NCBI GenBank assembly: GCA_003993805.1
Contig: RSEF01000001.1
Coordinates: 179,232,816 to 179,296,815, forward strand
DNA length: 64,000 bases
Reading direction: 5' to 3'
From: Himantopus leucocephalus
Lineage: Eukaryota; Chordata; Aves; Charadriiformes; Recurvirostridae
In this document: in pieces, positions 1-11,700 of the stretch
Layout of the letters: every line of letters starts with the position of its first letter
Position numbering within the stretch: the first letter of the stretch is position 1
Made by a program: the position numbers and the translations under genes
Notes under the pieces: model-generated
What the model was told of the DNA's origin: nothing
Databases searched by the model: none
Seen by the model: only the letters and a program-made list of their open reading frames with translations

Positions 1-41
1 AAGTGAGCTGACCTTGGTTGTTGTAGCAAGCAGGAACCTCT

Positions 42-406
42 CTGCATACCATTCCTTAGCATAAATTACAAATAAACAGGTCTTATCACTCTGAAAGTGA
101 ACAGAATCTCCACAATATGCTGCTAATTTCAGAGAGTTAGTTAGAAGAGGCTTAGCTGCAAAGTAAAATTACTGTAAAGAAACTTGGTTCTGTTCTATCT
201 CAAACCAGGACACCTTACCACTCNCTGCATACCATTCCTTAGCATAAATTACAAATAAACAGGTCTTATCACTCTGAAAGTGAACAGAATCTCCACAATA
301 TGCTGCTAATTTCAGAGAGTTAGTTAGAAGAGGCTTAGCTGCAAAGTAAAATTACTGTAAAGAAACTTGGTTCTGTTCTATCTCAAACCAGGACACCTTA
401 CCACTC
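42..406. repeat. 182-bp exact direct repeat across a single N
   Basis: Bases 42-223 and 225-406 are identical over 182 bp and are separated only by the N at 224. No open frame or known element lies in the unit. A perfect duplication whose junction is exactly an assembly N is most simply two overlapping contig ends that were placed side by side instead of merged. A true recent tandem duplication cannot be excluded from sequence alone. Confidence 0.9.
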
Positions 407-532
407 AACATGTTGATACCTGCAGTTCCCTTTTAGGGACATCCATCTGCCCTCAGGTATTGCCCATGGATCCTATGGCTATGTCTGTTCAGATCAAACC
501 CTAGCCTTGACACAGAGTTGCACTGATTTTCT

Positions 533-668
533 AAGAATCATAGAATGGTTTGGGTTGAAAGGGTTAAAGATTATCTAGTTCCAATCCCCCTGGTTTCTCA
601 AAGCCTCATCCAACTTGGCCTTGATCACTTCCAGGGGTGGGGCATCCAGAACTTCTCTGGGCAACCAG
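533..668 (-). mobile_element. CR1 LINE 3' end, severely 5'-truncated
   Basis: The plus strand starts with ATAGAATCATAGAATGG-type sequence, the complement of the ATTCTATGATTCT end of avian CR1. It runs through the recognisable stretch around CTCATCCAACTTGGCCTTGA and GGGGCATCCAGAACTTCTCT, so the element lies on the minus strand. Only about 135 bp of the 3' region remain, and several small internal deletions relative to the copy at 20571 are visible. Similarity stops at about 666, where a fold-back repeat begins (650-675). No protein is encoded. The family call is secure; the subfamily is not assigned. Confidence 0.9.
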
Positions 669-675
669 AGAAGTT
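650..675. repeat. Fold-back hairpin at the CR1 5'-truncation point
   Basis: Arms 650-660 and 665-675 are perfect reverse complements (11 bp) around the 4-base loop GCAA. The left arm and loop are CR1 sequence. The right arm is not: the related copy at 20571 continues with CTGTGCCAGTG after GGGCAAC. The departure from CR1 therefore coincides with the start of the inverted copy. Confidence 0.85.
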
Positions 676-1756
676 TCTCTCGTTTGCTTTGCTTGGGACT
701 AGCTCCTCTTGGAGTGAGCTAGTTTGGGCAGTCCAAAACTGAGTGAGTGAGCTAACCAACATCAGGGACAGGCAGGGATCCTGTGCTGATGTTTGCTCCC
801 TGGACCTCTTAAATTAAGTAGGGTAAATGCACTTTATGACCTTAACCCCGGAGTCTGAGTTCTACTGCAGGTACATCACTGCTTTCACATGTTAAGCCTC
901 ACTGAAGTCAATACGTGCAGCAAAGCTTATAACCATGATTCAGACAACTCATAAGTCAGCATGAATCAGATTGAATTCTGTCAGGTGACAGGCAATAGGA
1001 AGATCATTACCAGAGTAATGAGAAAAGGGTAAAAAAAAAAAAACCCAAAACAGAAAGAAGAATCACTAGAAATCTGCCCTCTGTAATGCTAAAACTCAAA
1101 GTAAAACTACTCAATGGGATCACTTATTTGAGAGGAGCTGCCTGGGTAAAAATAGATTCCTTATTGATAGTCAGATCATTGAGACTCCAAAAAAGGAGAC
1201 ACTATTGAAAAAATGCCTGCAAACTGGTTTTGTTTGGCATCTGAATGAGTTGTGGGAGCCCTGAAGCTACCAGCAGCTTCCTGCCTGCCACTCCTGGAAA
1301 AGCTTTAGATAGTGCAAGCAATAAACACTACCCAGTGGGAAACTCCAGACTAATGTTTTATATTGATTACATGCTAACAGCAGGGAGAAGCTTGACATGG
1401 ACTTTTCAGAAGTTGAATGTGTAAGCTCAATACCATTTTCTAATAACAAACAAGATACCAAATCTAGGACAGTCCACCATCCTGTCAGATAAAGAGGACT
1501 TAAAATGACATTCACGCTCTCCCTAAGCCAGTGACAGTGGTGTGGATTTGAAAAGACTGAAATTATTCCAAAATAATTCCATTAAAGTCAACTACAAATC
1601 AGATCAATGTGATTTGTATTTGAAATTTCATATGTTTGCCAGGTGGTACAGCTGATTCAAATATTCAAATATATATTCATAAAATATGAATCATAATATG
1701 ATTCAAATATTATTTATATTTTTTTGAGTGGAACCATATAATTTTCATATGTTTCA

Positions 1757-1757
1757 N
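1757..1757. other. Single-base assembly N beside poly(A)
   Basis: One ambiguous base lies immediately before a 16-base A-run (1760-1775). There is no duplicated flank, unlike the Ns at 224, 19813 and 28112. It probably marks a homopolymer join. Confidence 0.9.
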
Positions 1758-4700
1758 TTAAAAAAAAAAAAAAAACACCACAAAAAAAAGCCAAGCAAGC
1801 CAAGGTGAACTTATAATAGACTTGGCAAGGATATAGTGAAGTGAGTTGAATTCCAGTTGACAGGTGTGGTCTGGTGACTGACTAAACCTCCCAGGAGCTG
1901 TGGGTATTGTCACAAGGGGTGATGTTCTTGCTCCATAGAGAACAAGAAAGATTCACAGAATATTTGTAGTGTTATGATTATTTGTATGAATGCAAAGTTC
2001 AAGTTTTGGTAACTATTAATGCTTAGTATTTCTGAGAATCAATGTGCATAAACTTGATACTGAGGCTAGTTACTGATTATTTATATGTGTTTGGTATGCA
2101 ATTTCCCTTGTTTTTTGCTTTTTGCTGATATCAGTCATTCTGTTATATTTCATTTAGTAACGGTAATGGTGTCTCATCTGCATTTCTGTGTGGAAATCTC
2201 CCAGCAGGCCTTTTTGTGAGTTTTTGTTTTGTTTGTTTTGTTTGGGTTTGGATTTTTTAAAAGTTTCTGGTGTGCTTTTCATTGGTGCTCTTTTATGGCT
2301 TCCTCCCTGCTCTGGACACTGCGTGCCTGGTGCTTTTCCGTTCAATAGTTCTAGCTGCAATTCTTCTGCCAAGTCTGTTAGAAGGAAAGGGGCTGGTTTT
2401 AATTTTCCCTCTGAAGGAATCATCTTGAGCCCTGGCAAAACCCTTGGAAACTAAGTGATGGGGGAGGCTTCAGTGGGAATACCCTCAATGGATGAGTTCC
2501 AGGGCTGGCTATTCTTACTTCTTACAAGCTATTCTTACTCACAAGCATCAAGTGCAAGAGACTAAGAGAACATTTGAAAAGAAAGAATAAACTATGGAAA
2601 ACCACTATAATAATAATTCATAAGAACTGAGAAGTATGCACTTTAGTCCTCATTAAGTCCTGCGTTGCTAACGAAATTATGTATTAAGTCAGTCCCTCCC
2701 CCTCCTCCACTTCATCTCACTGAGGGCTGTTGAAACCCAGTAATTCAGCAGCTCCATCATCTGGTTGTATGAAGCTTTGGGGAAGCTACTTGAATTGAGT
2801 ACGCTTCTGATGCCAAGGGCAGAGGCGATCAGCTTCCTGCTGCTTTGTGTAACCTCAGCTCAAGCAGTTTTAGCTCTGCCCTCCACCTCGGTATGTGCGG
2901 TTACTTTGAAGCAGCCTCTACACTCTTTCAGCTCTATCTCCCACCTCTGCAGTTTCAGAATCTATAACACAATCAAATCGCAGAATACGTGCTCTTTAGG
3001 AATGATTCAAGGGCATAGAGAGCCCTTAACTGAGTCCTTGACACTAGGTAGGACCGTGTCCTCAGCACCAGCTTCTTCAGAGTTATCCACTCACCTCATA
3101 CAGCAATTCCTTGCTGTGTTTCCTCAGCAGCCTAGGTGACTCATAGCTCCTAATCTCGTGACTATCCTATCCTTTCATTTTCTGGCATTACTTGAATACT
3201 TTATTTTTCTCTAACTCAAAAATTAACTGCATTTTAACCCAAATAAAATTCAAATAATCTCAGTGGGTAACTTCAGTGAGCTATTCCCCGTGCTGATTCT
3301 CCTCTACACCCATCTGATGTTGTCAAGAAATGCCAGTCTGGAGGCTTTTGATACTATGCAGGAGTAAGCACTGCTTTTTTATGGATCTGATTCTCTCACA
3401 TATATTGTTGCCTTTGAAAAAGGCCTTTATTGTGTGAATTTCTATTATCATCATAGTACTTAATTACACCAGAACACAGTTCTCTATATAAAATTGTGTT
3501 TCCACACAATGGTTCAAGAAGGTTTTGAAAAGAGTAAAAATTACTTTTTCATAGCTTTAGAGTCAGAAGTGGTAGAGTGCCATTTTCTCAAGCTTTCTCA
3601 AAATATCGATTTCTGGGAAAAAAAGCAGGGTAACAAGTGAAACTTTCAAAAGGCTGCAAATGATCAAAACAAGAGGCCTCTCACTGGAGCTCTTTGATAT
3701 TCTTAATTATAAGAATCACTATCATCTCATATAGTAAAATATATCGTGTCTAACAAGAGATCTGAAAGCTAATGACCTGAAAGCAAGTGAACACAAATCT
3801 AAAGCTTGCCAAAGACAGAAGTAGTTTCTTTTTTGTAGGAGTCCCTGATGAGAATTTGTAGCCTATGGGGAAATTTGGGTATCAGCGGCTTTAAGCTGGG
3901 GTGAAACGGATTTTTTTTTATTGAACTTAGTTCACTGAAGGATACATTTTGTTGCTCGGAATAAATGGAGGTAAAATTTGCAAACTTCATGTACTTTTTA
4001 TTTTCAGCAGAGAAGGAGGGGATCCCAGCATATGCACGGACATTGACGTGGCTTAGTAAACCATGGTGTTGTAGGCCAAGGCTTCCTGCCAGTTTTTGTT
4101 CAAGGGAAGGAAGTTTAATAGGTGGTGGGGTCAACCTGGGGCCCTCTAGTAAAATCCACATCCTTTGCTGGGTCTCTTTGACTCCATGCCACATCTCTCC
4201 TCACTCCCCAGATCCCAGGGCAGCATCTCAAGCTGGCTGTTCCTTTCTGTGCTGTTCCTGAGTGCAAATTTACCTTAATCCATGCAGTGTATACCTCAAA
4301 TACTGTTTCTTACCATCAGAAGGGGATTCAAATCACTTAACTGCATATGCCAAAACTGGTCATCCTAGGGTCCCTTTGTAATCGGCAGAGAGAGGCATGC
4401 CTAATTCTGACTCATCTTATCCTAAAGTAAAGGTGTATAATAGGTGCAAGTAATAAAAATGCCCATCCCATTCTCTCACCTACCTCAGACCTTTACTGTA
4501 GGATGGAATGAACCACATTCAGATAAGCATGTCTCTACAATCAGTACAAAAAGGGACTGAGGCGACTAGTTCTGATATAGATGCTTACATTGTAAATATA
4601 TACACATATACGAACATTAGCCAGTCCACACTATGAGGCCTCAGAGCCAAGAATCAGCTGCTGGTTCAATTTTATTAGCAGTATTGGACATAGCTGGAAT

Positions 4701-5551
4701 GGCTGACAGCAAAGGATCTCCAACTGCCCAGACACTCACTCCAATCTCAGTGCAGGCAAATGAGATCCAACAGCCTTTACTGTTAAGGACAGCTGCAACT
4801 AAAATGTCTTCTTCAGGATACCATACAGAGGGTTTTTGGAGTTAGAAATAGCAGTCTTTGGGAATCCTTGCAGTTTGGGACTCTGTGGCATGTGATAAGC
4901 TTTGTTCAGACCTTTCAAGTGATGTTCCACACTGCATAAAATAATAAAATGATTAATGAGACATTGACTGAATGGCACAACAGAGGACAATCACCTGAAA
5001 ATCAAACCTCTCCCTGTCTCCAGCAAATATTTAAATAGGAAGCAATCTGTGAAAGTTGATAATGGTCTTTTCTTCCCTCAGCACAGAGTGCTGAAGCAGA
5101 CCCTGCTTTGGGACCATTACCTGCCATGAAGGTAAAAAATTTGAGGCAAGAGTCTCACCTGGAGTGACTGGGAGTCAAGATGCTGCTTAGAGGGGAGATG
5201 ACCTCAGTATGAAATTCAACACAAATGGAAAAACCAGCTCAAGTGGCACCTCGGTTCTAGAAGTAATGATAGAGGAGAAAGCAATCTCAAGAAATCTTTA
5301 AATAAGGAAAAAGCAAGAATTATTCTTTTAGAGTGAAAAAGGGCTTTGCCACTTACCTTTATGTACAGCAAATGCTATGAATTCTTATTATTCTGTTTCT
5401 TTTGGAGCCAAGGGCAATGACATCAAAATGTTCTTTTCATTGTAATCCCCAGGGGGTAATTAAAATATAATTGCATTTTTTTTGAGATGTTTGGATTTTA
5501 ACTTAACTTTATTTTGGTTTAAGATACTTGTACTTTCTAAGAAAAGGCAAT

Positions 5552-5574
5552 AGTCCTTTTCTAAGAAAAGGACT
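5552..5574. repeat. Perfect 10-bp inverted repeat, 3-nt loop
   Basis: AGTCCTTTTC (5552-5561) pairs with GAAAAGGACT (5565-5574) across TAA. A direct copy of TTTCTAAGAAAAGG lies just upstream at about 5534, so the region contains both direct and inverted copies. There is no following T-tract or transcript evidence, so no regulatory role is claimed. Confidence 0.9.
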
Positions 5575-6158
5575 TAGTCAAGTTACTGAGGTTTATCCTT
5601 TTAAATAACTTTTACAGACTCCGATGGAGAAAGTATTCTTTGCCCCTAATCTATAGTAATAAAAAATAAAACCCCACTCTTCTTGTATTTTTTAATTCTC
5701 ATTAGTTGTGAACTGATTATGGATAATTATGGAGCTGACACAGACACTCAAGGATATTTCAACAATGTCTTGAGCAAAATATAAGCAGAGAAGTACTGCA
5801 ATAGGTATATATCAAGTCCTCAGCTGAGAGCTGGTACAAAACACTCAGATGCCCCCGGCAATCGCTGGAGACATTTTTGCATCACATAGTACTCTTGCCT
5901 GATTCATTTTTGTTGGCTACATTTTGCCTTCACTGGACAAGATATGAAAATCTTAGAGGACTGAAAAAAAAAAATCATTCCTGCTTTACAAAGTAGCTCC
6001 TGCATAAGAATGTTAATTGTCTAAATTTTCAGGTACCCTGTGTAGTCAAGGAAGCACTTGAACAGTTCAGTCAATGGACATTGGCACAGGCACTTCAGAC
6101 AGGATGGATGACTTGTTCCCTGGAGGTCCCTGCTGCCCCTGAGTCCCTGGGCAGGGAA

Positions 6159-6186
6159 AGCTAAGGTGACTCAGCTAAGGTGACTG
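6159..6186. repeat. 14-bp tandem duplication containing an AP-1-type site
   Basis: Two units of AGCTAAGGTGACT(C/G) lie head to tail. The junction creates TGACTCA (6167-6173), the canonical AP-1 heptamer, flanked by GC on the right as in Maf/NF-E2 sites. The motif match is exact; whether it is bound is unknown. Confidence 0.75.
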
Positions 6187-6762
6187 AAGTTAAATAGGGT
6201 CAGATCCACCCTCAGTCTTCTGGTACGACCAGGTTTTCCAGCCTGCAGAAGCAGTCTCCTTGTTTTATTTATTGCTTCATATTGGGTAAGTTAAATGCAT
6301 GTCAAGGATTTGTTTTGACTTTACATGTTTCTTCATTTGGGGGAATTATGTTGACATCTGTTACCATCTCTACAGTCAGGTATTTAAAAAAATTAGTGAA
6401 CAAGCCCTTCAGCTTTCCTTGATTTATCTGACAAGGGGCAGAATACCTCTAATGAATCAACCTTCCTCATCTACTTTTTTTAGCATCACACTGGCACAGG
6501 ACATTGACATTCTCTGTTTCGAAGACTAAAGTTCCCCATCACCTATGTAAAAGGAATAATAAGGTATTTTTCCTTCTCATCCTAGCAAGTTTAAATTAAA
6601 CTATGCCTCTGGCTTTCTCACAGGCAAGATTCATTTAAGACAACAGATAAGGTCCAGTGTTTGAAGAACATTAATTATAGTTGGATGATGCAAGTTCAGA
6701 TGATAAAACCTGGCTGCTGTAAGCTAGGTTTTACAAAAGGCCTCATCCTGTCATGCTCTTGC

Positions 6763-6779
6763 CGGGGGCAGGGGGGGGG
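6763..6779 (+). other. Short G-rich tract
   Basis: A run of five Gs, then CA, then a run of nine Gs. It could form a quadruplex-like structure if the long run is split. It is isolated in otherwise AT-rich DNA. Confidence 0.6.
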
Positions 6780-7705
6780 AAGGAACAGTGATTTTTTCCC
6801 TTCTGGAGAATCCAGACAATCCCAGACATCAGGTAATAAATGTCGCATTCAAAATTTTCTAATGAGACAACACATCATATATAGCTAAGGATGATATATC
6901 TCTAATTTACTGTAAGAGATACATGCTGTTTCAAAAACACAGTCAATTCAGAATTGTCTAACCTGCAGGCAAGGTTCACAGAGGGACCCTTTCATTCACA
7001 CAGTAAGTAATATCAGGTGATTTCTGCAGAGCAGAAGTGCTCAAGATATAGTTTTCTTGCAATGACAAGTATTTCAAGCAAATCCTTCAAAGAGCATCAG
7101 TATTCTTGACACTTTATGTTTAATGTTATTTCGAGCCAATTTTTAAACTAGACTATGCTCAAGATGAAGGATGAGCTCAGCCCTTCGTTACCAGAGCACT
7201 CTCATGGGAGGGGCACATGGTGGTGGGGGAGGAAAAGGTGAGACTTTTCTGCTGCACTAACATAACTTAGTTCAAAACTAAACTTGAAGCACAAATTCCT
7301 GGGAAAACAGGAATTTCCAACAGTGGCCTCCTGTCTTCCCAAAACCCAAGTGGCATGGATCTACAGACTGACAGACAGATGTATCCACACACCTGAATCA
7401 CAGCTGCCTAACCTTTGCATCATTAAGAAACCATGCTGAAAAAAACAACAGCAGTTGCCAGCTAGTGTAAGGTCTGAATGTGCCACAGATTAAAAGAAAA
7501 AAAAAATGAAAAATTGTCAAAAAATTCAAAGAATAGAGAAAAAAAATCAGAATTTCTCTGGGCAGGAAAACACACTGAAAGAATCAGATGCGTTATTTAT
7601 GGTAAATTATCCTCTCGACTTTGCTCAAAATTCACTTTATTGGCAAGTTTGAAATGACAAAAATTACCTGACTCCTCTTTAGGTGAGCATCTATTTTTTT
7701 TTTTC

Positions 7706-7862
7706 AGAATAGAATAGAATAGAATAGAATATTTCAGTTGAAAGGGACCTACAATCCTCATCTAGTCCAACTGCCTGACCACTTCAGGGCTGACAAAAGT
7801 TAAAGCACATTAAGGGCATTGTCCAAATGCATCTTGAACACTAACAGGCTTAAGACGTTCAG
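7706..7862 (-). mobile_element. CR1 LINE 3' end with (AGAAT)n tail
   Basis: Five AGAAT units (7706-7730) are followed by TTTCAGTTGAAAGGGACCTA and by further sequence I recognise as a CR1 3' untranslated region (CATCTAGTCCAACTGCCTGA, TTAAGGGCATTGTCCAAATG). The tail is on the left of the plus strand, so the element is on the minus strand. It belongs to a different subfamily from the copies at 533 and 20571. It is 5'-truncated near 7862, with no coding sequence left. Confidence 0.85.
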
Positions 7863-8694
7863 CATTAAGAGTCTAATTCCTATGTGTACTGTAACAGAAC
7901 AGGATAAAAGTGAACACAACTGCAAGGAAAGAGAACTTCTCTTGGTTTTTTTTTCTCTTTCATTTCCAATTTTGGGGCAAATAGCTCATGCTGTATAAAT
8001 TCTTTGCTAATGCAATGCTGTATAACCTTGTCCATGGATTCTTGCCTACAGGTGTTCCCTCTATATAATAGAGTGTCAGATATGGTAAACTTCAAGGTGT
8101 TTCTTTCACTTCAGAAGAACGCTGCAAGCTGCTCCATTTCCCTTTGTGGTTCTCTGCTGAGCAGCATTTTAGTGTTACCTTGTTTAAAACATACATGCAA
8201 ATACAGTAGAAATAAACAGAGATTTGGGAATGAACAACAGAAATTATTAAAAGCACTGAAAACCTCTATGTGAAGGCAATCTGAAGAATATTATTAAAGT
8301 ACAGAAGAAATCCATGATATCTCACAGAAAAAAATAAATTGTACAGAAAGTGTTGCAATTACTCTCTCCTGATATAGAAAGGACTAGGGAATTCCAGCAG
8401 AGTTGGAAAGTGAAACATTTACAACTGATTTTTTTTCACAGAACAATCAATATGAGAAATTCATCTCCTCTGCCTCCCTCTGATATAATTGGGTCAGTGC
8501 ATTTTAGAAAAGGACAACATATACACACAGATAATAAAAAATGAAATGTCAGAGTGAAAAACCTGAGCCGTGTGATCTAGTGCACAGAGTCAACACTGGG
8601 TATCAATTTAAAAATTAGCCAGGGAAAGGCTGTGGTGTAACTGGCTGCTGAGGGGATTCAGGAACAGAGTGGAAATTGTAATACTTTGCTGCTG

Positions 8695-8730
8695 ATCTGA
8701 CCTAACATAGCAATCTGATCTAACATAGCA
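8695..8730. repeat. 18-bp unit duplicated in tandem
   Basis: ATCTGACCTAACATAGCA (8695-8712) is followed directly by the same unit with one C-to-T change (8713-8730). This is a minimal two-copy tandem repeat, typical of replication slippage. Confidence 0.9.
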
Positions 8731-9162
8731 ATTGTTATGCGTAAAGTCAAATGTTGTAGCCCAGAGAGAGACACTTGGGACAAGGAGTCAGAGGTATACC
8801 TGAACTGATGGTAGTTCTTTCAAAGATGGAGGTGAGGCCTCGGCAAGCCTTATTTTTGCACAGATGCTGCAAAACCGGGATCTTGCACATCCTGATCTTC
8901 CTATAGAGGCAAAATGCAAGCAAAATGCAAACAGACCAAGGGCGGCCATCAGATGTTTTTTACACAAATGGCTCTGGCAGTTTTCAGGGGTTGCCTCAGG
9001 TTCCCACAGCTGTTCATTGCTTTTGGCTGTAGGAACCTACCCGACAGCTGAGCTAGCAAAGGAGAGTACCAGAGCACCTCAGCCTGGGACTAAATGAAAT
9101 TTCCAGACTTATTTTACAGGGTCTGATGTTCTCACTCCAAATGTAATAAACTACAAAAATCC

Positions 9163-9187
9163 AAACAAACAAACAAACAAACAAAAA
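9163..9187. repeat. (AAAC)n microsatellite
   Basis: About six perfect AAAC units, followed by an A-rich end. Confidence 0.9.
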
Positions 9188-10311
9188 ATCCCAGAGAAAA
9201 AAGTATATACAAAAGAAGCACTAATTTATCCTAGTTCCTATAAGGAGACATTCTATGTTGGTATGTTTCATACCTAGAAAATGCTGTGATTTACTGCAAT
9301 AAACCAGTTTAGTAAAATTCACACAGCCTAACTTGTGGAAATTCACGAATTTACTTGAGATTAAAGTGCTGATTTCATTTACCTGTATAACATAAAATGG
9401 ATAGGCATACTGTTGGGCTTGCATCTCATTTCTACCTGGTTTAAAGTAGATTTTGGGGAACTTAGGGGCATGCATACACTAAGTTGCAGTGGTCATGCAA
9501 GAGTTATAAGCACCCAGATCAGATGTCTTCTGATTGTAACAAATTAATGTGGTTAACAAATTTTCCTCAAAGTAAGTGTTGTCATTCTGGAGAAATAGGA
9601 GAATTTGGAGAAAGCTGTGTGACTGTGCTGGGAATGGGGTGTGATGGTATTGATGTAGTTGCTCTATGCTTTGCTTTTCTTTCCAGAGCAAGTATATGGA
9701 TATCGAGCAGTGTATGTAATGGTAGCAGTTCCATAGACGTTTGATTTATACAAACTGATGTTTGCAGAGGTTAGCAGGTTTTGGGGTTTTTTTTCCTTCT
9801 TTTTTTTTGCTTAACATTTACAAGAAGAAGCCCCGAATTAATACCGCTCACTTCCATTAACCACGTAACCAAGCCAAGCCAGTACAACACTTGGTTTCGG
9901 CATGGTGAATTTCACAGTTTCCTAAGTACTTCCCTCTTCTCCTTGAGGCATCTCTGTGTTTTCCAGAGAAAGGGAAAACTTTACTTCTTTTTTCCTCTGT
10001 TCATACACAGCAGTGTTTGTGAAAAGAGAGACAGCTAATGAGAACTGAAATGTGAAAATGTTCTCTAGACTGTAGTGCACAGACATATGTTTCTGTTATT
10101 TGAGACAAAAGAAAAGGAAAAAAAAAAGAAAAAACTACATACTATAATAAAGAAGACAAGTACTAGCAAAATTAAGATATTTCCCATTTCCATTGTAAGA
10201 GTAAATTGATAATAGTTACTTGTTCAACAGGGGCAATGATCACACTTAAAAAACTATGTTGTTCCTTGCTCAATTAGTCTGAAATTACTATGAACACATT
10301 TAAATAAGGAC

Positions 10312-10458
10312 AAGGAACTTGTGGGATGGCTGCACTCAAAGAGTTGTAGTCAACAGCTCCATGTCCAAGTGGAGTGACAAGTGGTGTTCCTCAGGGGTTG
10401 GTACTGGGACCAGTTCTGTTTAACATCTTTGTTGGCAACATGGATGTTGGGAGGGAGT
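10312..10458 (+). pseudogene. CR1 ORF2 reverse-transcriptase fragment (dead)
   Basis: The remnant covers the sequence leading into the SGVPQG(L)[10 protein letters not shown] block of the LINE reverse transcriptase. That block precedes the catalytic (F/Y)xDD motif, which would fall in the gap. The usual residues between the preceding KW and the VTSGVPQG block are shortened by a deletion of about five bases, shifting the frame. In an intact CR1 this protein copies CR1 RNA into DNA at the target site. Here it is a broken relic without start, endonuclease or catalytic site. Confidence 0.85.
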
Positions 10459-11458
10459 NNNNNNNNNNNNNNNNNNNNNNNNNNNNNNNNNNNNNNNNNN
10501 NNNNNNNNNNNNNNNNNNNNNNNNNNNNNNNNNNNNNNNNNNNNNNNNNNNNNNNNNNNNNNNNNNNNNNNNNNNNNNNNNNNNNNNNNNNNNNNNNNNN
10601 NNNNNNNNNNNNNNNNNNNNNNNNNNNNNNNNNNNNNNNNNNNNNNNNNNNNNNNNNNNNNNNNNNNNNNNNNNNNNNNNNNNNNNNNNNNNNNNNNNNN
10701 NNNNNNNNNNNNNNNNNNNNNNNNNNNNNNNNNNNNNNNNNNNNNNNNNNNNNNNNNNNNNNNNNNNNNNNNNNNNNNNNNNNNNNNNNNNNNNNNNNNN
10801 NNNNNNNNNNNNNNNNNNNNNNNNNNNNNNNNNNNNNNNNNNNNNNNNNNNNNNNNNNNNNNNNNNNNNNNNNNNNNNNNNNNNNNNNNNNNNNNNNNNN
10901 NNNNNNNNNNNNNNNNNNNNNNNNNNNNNNNNNNNNNNNNNNNNNNNNNNNNNNNNNNNNNNNNNNNNNNNNNNNNNNNNNNNNNNNNNNNNNNNNNNNN
11001 NNNNNNNNNNNNNNNNNNNNNNNNNNNNNNNNNNNNNNNNNNNNNNNNNNNNNNNNNNNNNNNNNNNNNNNNNNNNNNNNNNNNNNNNNNNNNNNNNNNN
11101 NNNNNNNNNNNNNNNNNNNNNNNNNNNNNNNNNNNNNNNNNNNNNNNNNNNNNNNNNNNNNNNNNNNNNNNNNNNNNNNNNNNNNNNNNNNNNNNNNNNN
11201 NNNNNNNNNNNNNNNNNNNNNNNNNNNNNNNNNNNNNNNNNNNNNNNNNNNNNNNNNNNNNNNNNNNNNNNNNNNNNNNNNNNNNNNNNNNNNNNNNNNN
11301 NNNNNNNNNNNNNNNNNNNNNNNNNNNNNNNNNNNNNNNNNNNNNNNNNNNNNNNNNNNNNNNNNNNNNNNNNNNNNNNNNNNNNNNNNNNNNNNNNNNN
11401 NNNNNNNNNNNNNNNNNNNNNNNNNNNNNNNNNNNNNNNNNNNNNNNNNNNNNNNNNN
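10459..11458. other. Assembly gap, exactly 1000 N
   Basis: A run of exactly 1000 N, placed inside a CR1 copy. The flanks are both CR1 in the same orientation and about the right distance apart in the element. The gap probably exists because the repeat could not be assembled. Any apparent open frame across it is an artefact of unknown bases. Confidence 0.99.
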
Positions 11459-11700
11459 AACTGGAAGAGGGGAGATTTAGAACAGATATTAGGAAGAAAT
11501 TATTCACTCTGAGGGTGCTGAGGCACTGGAACAAATTGCCCAGGGAAGTTGTTGAGGCCCTATCCCTGGGGGTGTTCAAGGCCAGGTTGGACTGGGCTTT
11601 GAGCAGCCTGGTCTGGTGGGAGGTGTCCCTGCCTAGGGCAAGGGGTTTGGGACTCGATGATCTTCAAGGTCCCTTCCAACCTAAACCATTCTATGATTCT

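Larger units (their letters stand above)
669..7705. other. Unique AT-rich DNA without recognisable gene
   Basis: About 7 kb with only short, unconvincing open frames (longest about 130 codons, no recognised domain). It holds an A-run at 1031-1043 and an AT-rich self-complementary patch at about 1650-1760. Just after it an N at 1757 precedes an A-run at 1760-1775, with a T/G-rich stretch near 2219-2260. A 10-bp-arm palindrome (5552-5574) and a 14-bp tandem duplication (6159-6186) are listed separately. Nothing here resembles an exon, RNA gene or transposon that I can name. Confidence 0.7.
7863..10311. other. Unique DNA without recognisable gene
   Basis: About 2.4 kb of AT-rich sequence. It contains an 18-bp tandem duplication (8695-8730), an (AAAC)n microsatellite (9163-9187) and an octamer ATGCAAAT at 8195-8202, which is expected by chance in a window of this size. 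No exon or RNA gene is seen. Confidence 0.7.
10312..11700 (+). mobile_element. CR1 LINE with RT fragment and intact 3' end, interrupted by a gap
   Basis: Left of the gap, one frame reads [20 protein letters not shown], which matches the conserved reverse-transcriptase block of CR1 ORF2 (usual form [17 protein letters not shown]). Right of the gap (11459-11700) the sequence is the CR1 3' region. It passes through TTGCCCAGGGAAGTTGTTGA and CAAGGCCAGGTTGGACTGGG and ends at CCATTCTATGATTCT, so the element is on the plus strand. The left piece carries a short deletion just before the SGVPQG block that breaks the frame, and the copy is dead. The 1000 N hide the middle. The full length cannot be known, because 1000 is a conventional gap size. 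Confidence 0.93.

Noticed and set aside
545..742. 65-codon frame over the first CR1
   Set aside because: It reads through the antisense of a CR1 3' untranslated region and is not a gene.
3799..4194. 131-codon minus-strand frame
   Set aside because: Composition is unremarkable and no motif is recognised. Among thousands of frames in 64 kb, one of this length is expected by chance.
8195..8202. Octamer ATGCAAAT as a POU-factor site
   Set aside because: An 8-base motif is expected about twice in 128 kb of both-strand AT-rich sequence. It recurs near 52100, and nothing around it supports function.
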